DNA of 62,602 nucleotides from Saprospiraceae bacterium (GTDB lineage: Bacteria > Bacteroidota > Bacteroidia > Chitinophagales > Saprospiraceae): positions 1 through 62,602 of the forward strand of contig JALHLK010000025.1 of NCBI GenBank assembly GCA_022844565.1, given 5' to 3'. The position numbers and the translations under genes were made by a program. How positions within the stretch are numbered: position 1 is the first letter of the stretch; each line of letters starts with the position of its first letter. The notes below the pieces were generated by a model. It was not told the origin of the DNA. It was given only the letters and a program-made list of their open reading frames with translations, and ran no database searches. This document shows positions 55,641 through 62,602 of this stretch, in pieces.

Positions 55641-56477
55641 ATGTACAAAAGTAAAAAATTATTGGTCATTGTAGGTCCTACTGCGTCAGGAAAAACAAAT
55701 TTGGCCATAAATAAGGCCTTGGAATACCAAACCGAGATTATTTCTGCGGATAGTAGACAGGTATACAAAGAACTAAAAATAGGCGTTGCACGACCGAGCG
55801 ATGAAGAAATGAGTCAAGTAAAGCACTACCTAATTGCTCATACCTCGATACATACTCCATACGATGTATGGGATTTTGAAAAAGATGCCAATACAGCAAT
55901 TACTCAAGTTTTTGAAAAATCAGATACGGCAATTTTGGTAGGCGGTACAGGTTTGTATGTAAACGCTGTCTTATATGGCTTGGATAATATGCCTACTGTA
56001 GCTGCAAACATTGTCACTGAATTAAACCAACTATGGGACAAAAATAGTGAAACTATACTTGAAGAATTGTTTATCAAAGATCCTGTGTATTACAATGTTG
56101 TAGACAAAAACAATAGTAGGAGAGTTATCAGAGCATTGTCTGTGATAAGACAAACCAACCTACCTTTCTCATCATTTAGATCGGGGCAAAAGAATGAAAA
56201 GTCTTACAGCATAGAAATAATCAAACTTCAACCTGACCGAGAAGAGCTATACCATCGAATAAATGCTCGGGTAGAAACCATGGTGAAAAATGGGCTCGAA
56301 GAAGAAGCATATAATCTTAAGGAGAATTGTCATCTTAAAGCTTTGGATACCGTCGGTTATCAAGAATGGTGGCCATATTTTGAAGGCAAAATCAGTAAAT
56401 CAGAAGTCATTGACAAAATTAAACAACACTCAAGGAATTACGCTAAAAGACAGGTGACTTGGTGGAGAAAATATTGA
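55641..56477 (+). CDS. miaA: tRNA dimethylallyltransferase
   Basis: 278 residues from the ATG at 55641. An ATG at 55605 gives 12 extra residues but overlaps the promoter. The P-loop GPTASGKT (residues 12-19), ISADSRQVYKELKIGVARP and the VGGTGLYV segment are clear. It adds a dimethylallyl group to A37 of tRNAs reading U-initial codons. The stop comes 18 bases after the typical family end, so length is normal. The predicted transcript start coincides with the ATG, so the mRNA may be leaderless. Confidence 0.93.
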   Translation: MYKSKKLLVIVGPTASGKTNLAINKALEYQTEIISADSRQVYKELKIGVARPSDEEMSQVKHYLIAHTSIHTPYDVWDFEKDANTAITQVFEKSDTAILVGGTGLYVNAVLYGLDNMPTVAANIVTELNQLWDKNSETILEELFIKDPVYYNVVDKNNSRRVIRALSVIRQTNLPFSSFRSGQKNEKSYSIEIIKLQPDREELYHRINARVETMVKNGLEEEAYNLKENCHLKALDTVGYQEWWPYFEGKISKSEVIDKIKQHSRNYAKRQVTWWRKY

Positions 56478-56636
56478 ATATAACAGCTTTATATTTTCAT
56501 GATTTTAAAATAATTAAAAAAAAGATATTCAAAGTATCAATTTTATAAAATCTTTTATAAATTTACAATTCATTTTGTCAAATTGCATATTGAGTGAGTA
56601 ATTTGCAATGCAGCTTAACTTAATAAATTATATTAT

Positions 56637-57476
56637 ATGCTTAATAGATTATTTTACACATTTGTTCTTGTAGTTTCTTTTTCTCTTTTAGGAAAATCCT
56701 CTTCACAATTGGGTCTAGCTGTTGATAATTTTACATTGACGGATATAAATGGGGTAACTTATGACCTTGATCAAATGATGACAGAAGGTACACATGTTAT
56801 CTTAAATTTCGGCACAACATGGGCACCATCTTCTTGGAATTATGAAAAGACGCAAACACTTTCAAACATCAATAAATTGTACGATTTAGACGGAGGTAAT
56901 AAGGTCGTTACGCTATTTTTAGAAACAGACATCAATACAAATGTAAGTTGTATTAATGGAACCCAGAATTGTAATTTCTCTTCGATGGGTGACTGGTCCA
57001 AATTGGTAGATTACCCAATTATAAACTTAACTCAAGAAGAAATTAACATGCTAAAAAATTACGAAATTACAGAGTTTCCAACTGTTTACGGTATAAAACC
57101 CGATCGTAGTATTTCATCTTTGGGCCAAGCTGATATGAACAGGGTACTGAATTGGATAAATGGTACTTCATTTGCCTCTGATATAAAAATTATAGACTAC
57201 CTAACAGAAAAAACACAAGGCGACATGCTTCAGCCGTTACAGTTTGGTAAAGTACAGTCAAAACAAATTTTCAAAAACTCTTATTCAATAGCCAACTTAA
57301 GCCAAAAAACCACTGAGCTATCTTCCTTTAAATATACAAATAAGTTTGTTGAGGAAAATTTAGAGGAAAAAACAATCAATATCTTTGAAATCTTAGAATT
57401 GGTAGAAATAGATATGAGTGCTGAAGATGCTTATACAACCGTAGAATACAAAGAAAAGCGAGATCAGCAGAACTAA
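56637..57476 (+). CDS. Exported thioredoxin-fold protein without CXXC
   Basis: 279 residues: signal peptide (MLNRLFYTFVLVVSFSLLGK), then a TlpA/redoxin-like domain (about 28-180). The segment LNFGTTWAPSSWNYEK corresponds to the active-site loop, with Trp62-Ala-Pro-Ser-Ser-Trp67 where redox-active members have Trp-Cys-x-x-Cys. The cis-Pro loop is present (Phe147-Pro148-Thr149). The C-terminal part (about 190-279) is polar and unrecognised. It cannot act as a dithiol oxidoreductase; a scaffold or ligand-binding role is inference. Confidence 0.75.
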   Translation: MLNRLFYTFVLVVSFSLLGKSSSQLGLAVDNFTLTDINGVTYDLDQMMTEGTHVILNFGTTWAPSSWNYEKTQTLSNINKLYDLDGGNKVVTLFLETDINTNVSCINGTQNCNFSSMGDWSKLVDYPIINLTQEEINMLKNYEITEFPTVYGIKPDRSISSLGQADMNRVLNWINGTSFASDIKIIDYLTEKTQGDMLQPLQFGKVQSKQIFKNSYSIANLSQKTTELSSFKYTNKFVEENLEEKTINIFEILELVEIDMSAEDAYTTVEYKEKRDQQN

Positions 57477-57529
57477 ATATCTTACCGAGATCTCAAAGTC
57501 ATTAATTTATTATTTGTGGATTATAAAAA

Positions 57530-57558
57530 GAGGAGTATAATTTTTAATTATACTCCTC
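57530..57558 (-). terminator. Terminator hairpin, best oriented for minus-strand transcription
   Basis: GAGGAGTATAAT and ATTATACTCCTC form a perfect 12 bp stem with a 5-base loop. On the minus strand it is followed by TTTTTAT, while the plus side lacks a T-run, so it mainly ends the small minus-strand transcript from near 57704. It may weakly terminate the thioredoxin-fold gene. Confidence 0.7.
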
Positions 57559-57626
57559 CTTGTTAGTTAAAGAATGTGAGATATTATTTACCTCTCATTT
57601 GCCAAAGAAACATGAATCGGGGGGAT

Positions 57627-57695
57627 TTAAGCTTCTTTCATGATTTTGTTTCCAAACAGAACCAAAACCGCCAGTGTAATCGAAAATATAATCAT
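57627..57695 (-). CDS. Candidate 22-residue hydrophobic peptide, own promoter and terminator
   Basis: Minus-strand ORF of 22 codons: MIIFSITLAVLVLFGNKIM and a KEA end, a single membrane-like helix. It is preceded by TTG (57740-57738), 19 bases, ATAATTTG (57718-57711) on the minus strand, giving a transcript start near 57704 and a 9-base leader. A strong terminator at 57530-57558 follows. The transcript would be about 175 bases and antisense to nothing, lying between two plus-strand genes. It may be a small membrane protein or an sRNA whose ORF is accidental. Confidence 0.4.
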   Translation of the reverse strand: MIIFSITLAVLVLFGNKIMKEA

Positions 57696-57710
57696 GGTCT
57701 AAATTTTTTA

Positions 57711-57740
57711 CAAATTATTAAATAAATTTCACTTTGTCAA
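57711..57740 (-). promoter_or_regulatory. Promoter of the small minus-strand transcript
   Basis: TTG, 19 bases, then ATAATTTG, one base short of the TAnnTTTG consensus. The spacing matches that of the miaA promoter. Confidence 0.4.
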
Positions 57741-57998
57741 TAGCTGCTCTTGATATTGTACATAGTGCAAGAACCATACCCAATTTATTAGCACGAATTT
57801 CATATAGTAAAACAATAATCTATAATAAGCTATAATTGTGTGAAATATAGATTACACATAAGTGTATATACTGAATAAAATTCAGGGTTTATACTAGTGC
57901 CTCTTTTTAAAATCCAGTACTAATACTTATGTAAACTTTAACACTTTATTTTCATTAATTTTTCAATAGAAGATAAAAGTTACTTACTAAAGGATAAA

Positions 57999-59759
57999 AT
58001 GCATAATTTTACAGTCAATAAAATAAAGCATGTGATAAACGAAAAACTTCCACTTCTTCAGATAAAAAATCTTTCTATATGCTTTCCAAGTGATGAAGGA
58101 CCACTAAAGGTAATCGACAATGTCACTTTTGATGTTAAACATAGCGAAGTATTAGGTATAGTAGGTGAGTCAGGGTCAGGTAAAACACTCAGTAGCCTCT
58201 CGATAATGCGGTTACTTCCAAATAGCGCACAGATTAAAGATGGCTTCATTTACTTTAGAACTGGTGAAATGAGCCAGAATATTCTGGAACTTGATGAAAA
58301 GGAAATACAAAAGATAAGAGGTAATCATATTAGTATGATATTTCAAGAACCGATGAGTTCACTTAACCCTGGAATGAGATGCGGTGAGCAAGTAGAAGAA
58401 ATAATCAGAATTCATCATCCTAATAAAACTAAAGATTCGATAAAAAATGAAGTGTTGACATTATTTGAAAAAGTTAAGCTACCTGATGTAGAAAGAGCTT
58501 ACACATCTTATATACACCAACTTTCTGGTGGTCAACTTCAGCGTATAATGATTGCCATGGCTATTGCCAATAAACCAAAACTTATAATCGCTGATGAACC
58601 AACAACTGCACTTGATGTGACTGTACAAAAGTCTATCTTAGAACTACTTTTAGAACTTAAAAAGGAATTTAATTGCTCTATCATATTCATAAGTCATGAT
58701 CTAGGTGTCATCAAAAAAATAGCAGACAGAGTAATTGTGATGCAAAAAGGTATTGTAGTAGAAAGTGGTACTGCTCAACGTATATTTGAAAAACCAAATC
58801 ATATCTATACAAAAGGTTTAATTGCCTGTAGACCACCTTTAACAAATAGATATACAAGGTTACCCACTGTAGCAGACTTCTTCAAAACAGAAGATAACAA
58901 TCAAGAAAGTATCATTTCTAAACTTATTTTATCAAAAGCAGATTATGAAGCAAGACTAGAAAGTTTGGAAAATAGACCCAATATTTTAGAAGTTAAAAAC
59001 TTGTCTAAGTTTTATCCTACTAAGAGATCATTTTTTGGTAAAGTCACAGGTTTTACTAAAGCAGTAAATGATGTTTCTTTCAACCTCAGAAAAGGGGAAA
59101 CACTTGGGCTTGTGGGCGAGTCCGGTTGCGGCAAATCAACATTGGGCAAAACTTTATTAAGATTGATCGAACCTACAAAAGGAAGTGTCCTGTTTAATGG
59201 GACAAATGTGGGAAAGCTAAATAGTGAAAGTTTAAGAAAATTGAGAAGAGATTTTCAAATTATTTTTCAAGACCCTTACAGCTCATTAAATCCTAGAATG
59301 CGAATAGGCGATGCTATCAAAGAGCCTATGGATATCCATAAAATTTTCACGAATAATAAAGAAAGAATCAATCATGTAAAAGAACTACTTGAAATCGTAG
59401 GCATGAATCCAGACCATTACGACAGATATCCCCATCAATTTTCAGGAGGCCAAAGACAACGAATAAACATTGCTCGAACACTTTCGCTCAAACCGCAATT
59501 TATAGTTTGTGATGAATCTGTGTCAGCATTGGATGTTTCCATTCAAGCTCAGGTACTAAATTTACTTTCTGACTTGAAAGCGATGTTTGGGTTAAGTTAT
59601 TTATTCATTTCGCATGATATCTCAGTCGTTAAACATATAAGTGACCGTATTCTTGTAATGCAAAATGGTGTTATTGTGGAAGAGGCTGATTCAGAGACTT
59701 TAGTAAATAGCCCAAAACATCCTTATACCCAAACATTAATAGATGCTATTCCAAAATAA
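57999..59759 (+). CDS. Dipeptide/oligopeptide ABC transporter, fused double ATPase
   Basis: 586 residues with two complete ABC domains. In the first, Walker A is GESGSGKT (56-63), signature LSGGQLQRI, and Walker B IIADEPTTALD. In the second, Walker A is GESGCGKST (about 376-384), signature FSGGQRQR, and Walker B FIVCDESVSALD. This is the DppD-DppF/YejF-like fusion that drives peptide import with membrane partners DppBC-like and a binding protein. None of those partners is in the window. The intergenic region upstream (57477-57998) also holds the tiny minus-strand gene. Confidence 0.9.
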   Translation: MHNFTVNKIKHVINEKLPLLQIKNLSICFPSDEGPLKVIDNVTFDVKHSEVLGIVGESGSGKTLSSLSIMRLLPNSAQIKDGFIYFRTGEMSQNILELDEKEIQKIRGNHISMIFQEPMSSLNPGMRCGEQVEEIIRIHHPNKTKDSIKNEVLTLFEKVKLPDVERAYTSYIHQLSGGQLQRIMIAMAIANKPKLIIADEPTTALDVTVQKSILELLLELKKEFNCSIIFISHDLGVIKKIADRVIVMQKGIVVESGTAQRIFEKPNHIYTKGLIACRPPLTNRYTRLPTVADFFKTEDNNQESIISKLILSKADYEARLESLENRPNILEVKNLSKFYPTKRSFFGKVTGFTKAVNDVSFNLRKGETLGLVGESGCGKSTLGKTLLRLIEPTKGSVLFNGTNVGKLNSESLRKLRRDFQIIFQDPYSSLNPRMRIGDAIKEPMDIHKIFTNNKERINHVKELLEIVGMNPDHYDRYPHQFSGGQRQRINIARTLSLKPQFIVCDESVSALDVSIQAQVLNLLSDLKAMFGLSYLFISHDISVVKHISDRILVMQNGVIVEEADSETLVNSPKHPYTQTLIDAIPK

Positions 59760-59836
59760 TGTTTAAAATTTGTGCATTTGGAAGTAAATGAAATAACATA
59801 TTTTATTTATACTCAATCTAGTTTTCAATATCTGGG

Positions 59837-60082
59837 TTAAATCAGAACTACGCATTAGAAATTTACTTCGAAAAAATCTGACTTCAAATCTATTTCTGTA
59901 CTCATTTTTTAGTCCTCAATGCAGCTTTGGCTGCTAAAATTATTGGAGAAGCTAAAATCCAAGTGGCTTTAGTTCGCTGCTAAATTGATATTTCGGATAT
60001 CTATTTTTTACTACTCATATGAATCACAACTTTTTTGTCATATTTCCTCTCGCAACAAAGTCTAATGGGTAATTCGGTTAAA
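59837..60082. mobile_element. MITE-like element copy B
   Basis: The left end TTAAATCAGAACTACGCATT (59837) and the reverse complement of the right end TTTAACCGAATTACCCATTA (60082 reading back) are similar inverted termini of about 22-23 bases. The 246 bp interior is very like the element at 61203-61507, including CTAAATTGATATTTCGGATA and TTTAGTTCGC. It has no transposase gene. The 60035-60244 frame inside it is not protein-like. Confidence 0.65.
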
Positions 60083-60300
60083 AAATACTCCGTCGTAACT
60101 CTTACTTTTATGTTGGTGCTTCTGGCACAGAGGCCACGGTTCAGAGCTAAAATAGTTTGCTACGTTCTTTATCTTGATCTTTTAAAAAAAAACTTCAATG
60201 ATCACTTTACCACGTTGAATTTCAAATTTAAGATAGAAGCCTAATCTTCTGAATTTATTAGATAACTCCAAAGTGGTTAAATAATTATCAGGACAAAGCT

Positions 60301-60885
60301 CTATGAAAAATCTAAAATATTACCCATTTCGTAACAAACCCTGCATCTTGGCTCATATTTATCTTTTTCGCCAATCACCACTGTGGCAGCTTCTGAGCTT
60401 AGTCTATAGGAGTGAGTCGCTAAAGCTCCACAGTGAGGACAAATGGCATGCACCTTTGTAATATATTCCGCCGTTGCAAGTAAATGAGGAATCGGTCCAA
60501 ATGGCACTCCTCTAAAATCCATATCGAGTCCAGCCACTATAACCCTAACCCCTTTTAAAGCTAATTTTTCGCATACTTTAGGTAAATCTAAATCAAAAAA
60601 TTGTGCCTCGTCAATTCCAATACAATTCACTCCTTCTACATATTGATATATATCTATACTTTTTGAAATCACAAGTGATGGAATACTATTACTATCATGA
60701 GAGACCACGTCATTTATGTCATATCGAGTATCAATTGTAGGCTTAAAAATTTTAATATTTTGATTGGCAAATTGGGCCCTTTTTATCCGTCTGATTAATT
60801 CTTCGGTTTTACCAGAAAACATTGATCCACAGATTACTTCTATCCATCCACTTCTCTGACCGCGAAATCCAGGCTCTAAAAACAT
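60301..60885 (-). CDS. tdk: Thymidine kinase
   Basis: 194 residues from the ATG at 60885 ([14 protein letters not shown]), the conserved Bacteroidota start; an upstream ATG at 60921 adds 12 unlike residues. The P-loop is GSMFSGKT (20-27), GIDEAQFFD holds the catalytic Glu region, and the zinc site uses CPHCG and CRVC. It phosphorylates thymidine to dTMP in the salvage pathway, complementing tmk at 14713. It converges with the peptide-transporter gene, with the MITE copy B between. Confidence 0.93.
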   Translation of the reverse strand: MFLEPGFRGQRSGWIEVICGSMFSGKTEELIRRIKRAQFANQNIKIFKPTIDTRYDINDVVSHDSNSIPSLVISKSIDIYQYVEGVNCIGIDEAQFFDLDLPKVCEKLALKGVRVIVAGLDMDFRGVPFGPIPHLLATAEYITKVHAICPHCGALATHSYRLSSEAATVVIGEKDKYEPRCRVCYEMGNILDFS

Positions 60886-61202
60886 ATTAAATATCTCATT
60901 TTTGACCCACAAAGAAAACAAAAAAGATTTGTATTATGTGAGAATACTCTAATTTAAATTACTGTTCTTATTATGTTGAAACAATAAATCTCATAATTAA
61001 TAAATTTAAAGAAACCGATAATTAGGATAAGACTCTATCTATCGGTACAATCATTTACTGAACAAATTTCATCCCTATTTCTTTAGAAACAACTTACTCA
61101 ATATCCACCTTTTTTTTAGACTTAAATTCATTACTCTCGATTTGATAGCATACTACCTCTGATGTAAATGTATTCGTATTAGGTCACAACGAATCTAACC
61201 CA

Positions 61203-61507
61203 TTTAACCGAGATTATGCATTAGAAATTAACTGCAAGAAAATATAAACTACCTAACTTACAGCTGTAATAGCTGTGACGGGGCGCCACAGTTCAAGACT
61301 AAATTGACTTGCGGTCAATTTTTAGCGTCTTACATGTCCTCAATGGCTTATGAACCATTTAGAATAGAAATAGCTAAAATCCAGTTAGTTTTAGTTCGCA
61401 GCTAAATTGATATTTCGGATATCAATTTTTTACACGGCTCATGTGCTTCACTACTATTTTGCCTTATTTCCTTTCGAATAAAGTCCAATGCGTAATCTCC
61501 GTTTAAA
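61203..61507. mobile_element. MITE-like element copy C
   Basis: 305 bp. The left end TTTAACCGAGATTATGCATT (from 61203) and the reverse complement of the right end, TTTAAACGGAGATTACGCAT (from 61507 back), are inverted termini of about 23 bases. The interior matches copy B strongly and includes a GGGGCGCC palindrome near 61280. There is no coding capacity. Confidence 0.7.
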
Positions 61508-61762
61508 GCAAAAACAAATGTCTGAAACTGGAGAAGCTGCTAACAAATCTTTTGTTATCTTAATATTGCATAACTACATCATTTGAACATCGGATAATTG
61601 AACCCATTTCAAAAACTCGACTTTGGCTAATAATTTGTGAAAATTTATTTATTCTATATCATTGATTATCAATTTTTTAAACTAATTGATTCGTGGATTT
61701 TAGACTTTTAGGAGTAGACTCCTAATTAAACAATCTGGAATAATTTGATAATTTTAACCCTT

Positions 61763-61802
61763 AAAAAAGGCACCAAAAACAGAAGTCTTTGATGCCCTTT
61801 TT
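61763..61802 (-). terminator. Terminator of the partial T9SS gene
   Basis: AAAAAAGGCA pairs with TGCCCTTTTT (one bulged C), with an inner CAAA/TTTG stem. On the minus strand it is followed by TTTTTTAAGG, about 120 bases after the stop at 61925. Confidence 0.6.
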
Positions 61803-61924
61803 CTACTCAACCTTTTTTAATTGTTAATAATTATTGATTAGCATTTTAAGAAGCCTCGCAACGCTTTGCTCGGTTCCCTCATTATTTTGATAAATCATTA
61901 TCAAAATTGCTACGCACCATTCGG

Positions 61925-62602
61925 TCATTCAATAACCAACATTTTTCTCTGTGTGCTGAACGCTCCTGATTCAACCTTATAGATCAAGATACCTGATGCT
62001 CCGTCAAGGTGCTCACGCGTGATTGTTGCTTGATTCTGTCCGGCTTCGCCTTTAGAGTCATACGTCCGTATGACTTTACCGGTTACGTCAAGGATTGTCA
62101 ATTTCACTATACCTGCTTGTGGCAATGTATAGTTGATCACAGTACTTGTCTTCCACGGGTTTGGTTCGTTTTGTCCTACCTCGAATGGTCGGCCTTCTTT
62201 GCCTCTCATTTCCAGTACGATGCCGCCTCGCTCCATGTCTGTACCTACATATGCTTCTGCTCCTGTCACTTCACTGGTGATTTGTAATGCTTTTGATAAT
62301 TGCTGTGCTTTTGTAGCTCTGAATGTCATTCGCATTACTTCACTGCCTTGGACTACTGTTTTGCCATTTGCAGATGCCCAGCTCATCGTAGTTTTGTCTT
62401 TGCTTACTTTTCCTACGTGGTCTGCTGTCATCTCGATCGCTCTACCGTCTATGCTTATTAACTCCATTCCTAAATGGCTTAGCGTCAGCTGCATACCGTG
62501 TACTTCGTTGAACTGTTCTGCTGTCAATGATATTTCTACCTCTTCACCTGCTTTCATTACTCTGTCTTCTACACTCAATCTCACGCCTGTGCTTCTAGGT
62601 TG
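61925..62602 (-). CDS. Partial secreted protein, cohesin-like repeat and T9SS type A sorting domain
   Basis: The 3' part only: the frame is open to the window edge, so the N-terminus is missing. Visible are a cohesin-like beta domain (VEISLTAEQFNEVHGMQLTLSHLGMELIS ... MRMTFRATKAQ) and a type A sorting domain at the end (VGQNEPNPWKTSTVINYTLPQ ... FSTQRKMLVIE). The complete protein is probably large and secreted through the T9SS. Its codons are visibly richer in G and C than the neighbouring genes, as in some large repeat proteins. Confidence 0.8.
   Translation of the reverse strand, partial: QPRSTGVRLSVEDRVMKAGEEVEISLTAEQFNEVHGMQLTLSHLGMELISIDGRAIEMTADHVGKVSKDKTTMSWASANGKTVVQGSEVMRMTFRATKAQQLSKALQITSEVTGAEAYVGTDMERGGIVLEMRGKEGRPFEVGQNEPNPWKTSTVINYTLPQAGIVKLTILDVTGKVIRTYDSKGEAGQNQATITREHLDGASGILIYKVESGAFSTQRKMLVIE

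Larger units (their letters stand above)
60886..61924. other. Long non-coding region holding MITE copy C
   Basis: 1039 bases between tdk and the partial T9SS gene, with no credible gene. Contents are the element at 61203-61507, an 18 bp palindrome at 61708-61725 (TTAGGAGT/ACTCCTAA) and the terminator at 61763-61802. A hairpin TTTTGATAA/TTATCAAAA lies near 61884-61908. Confidence 0.6.

Noticed and set aside
60035-60244. 69-codon plus-strand frame after the peptide transporter
   Set aside because: It begins inside MITE copy B, has no family resemblance and no ribosome-binding or promoter context.
1-62602. tRNA, rRNA, CRISPR array or phage genes
   Set aside because: I saw no cloverleaf or TTCGAATC-type T-arm with an acceptor, no rRNA core, no regularly spaced repeats and no capsid, terminase or integrase.

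Overview
The window looks like a chromosomal segment of a low-GC Bacteroidota, most plausibly a Saprospiraceae-like member of the Chitinophagia/Saprospiria. The pointers are many secreted proteins ending in type IX secretion (T9SS) sorting domains of both type A and type B, a short primary sigma factor of the Bacteroidota kind, and promoter -7 elements of the form TAnnTTTG. There are almost no Shine-Dalgarno sites, and core genes often start with TTG. This placement is inference from protein style; no rRNA is present to confirm it.

Layout. 1-6.3 kb: housekeeping and metabolic genes (SDR oxidoreductase, ABA4-like membrane protein, TPR protein, acyl carrier protein, pyruvate kinase, DUF1573 protein). 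6.3-12 kb: a secreted-protein block in which the end of an M36 metalloprotease gene and the start of the adjoining crotonase gene were duplicated. The copied sorting domain now ends another secreted protein, and the copied crotonase part has decayed. 12.3-17 kb: two CotH-kinase-type secreted proteins flank a convergently placed thymidylate kinase. 17.1-18.6 kb: a small accessory island (vapBC toxin-antitoxin plus an unknown gene) bounded by attC-like hairpins. 18.6-26.4 kb: ABC exporter, DUF4252-T9SS fusion, NAD-dependent epimerase, outer-membrane protein and two tandem type-B T9SS paralogues. 26.6-30.2 kb: prpD-prpB (methylcitrate cycle) and a NIPSNAP protein whose 3' end lies in an inverted-repeat element. 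30.3-33 kb: a large type-B T9SS protein.

33-39 kb is a minus-strand glycan cluster: GT2, GT4, flippase-like membrane protein, GT4 and a GDP-deoxysugar-type reductase. 39-45 kb carries the primary sigma factor, kdsB, a GCS2-CBS fusion and a PpiD-like foldase. 45.7-53.3 kb holds an RluA pseudouridine synthase, an M20 peptidase, a Gfo/Idh/MocA oxidoreductase and a single-chain type IIG restriction-modification enzyme followed by an Rpn-tail-like small ORF. 53.4-60.9 kb holds a serine hydrolase, an acyltransferase, miaA, a thioredoxin-fold protein without CXXC, a tiny antisense gene with its own promoter and terminator, a fused two-ATPase peptide transporter subunit and thymidine kinase. The last 1.7 kb has a second MITE-like copy and the C-terminal part of a T9SS protein running off the window.

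The most unusual content is repeat structure rather than a new multi-gene system: two diverged copies of a MITE-like family with about 23 bp inverted termini (59837-60082 and 61203-61507), a separate 267 bp inverted-repeat element, a 160 bp giant palindrome, and the sorting-domain duplication. I saw no rRNA, tRNA, CRISPR array, transposase or phage gene.
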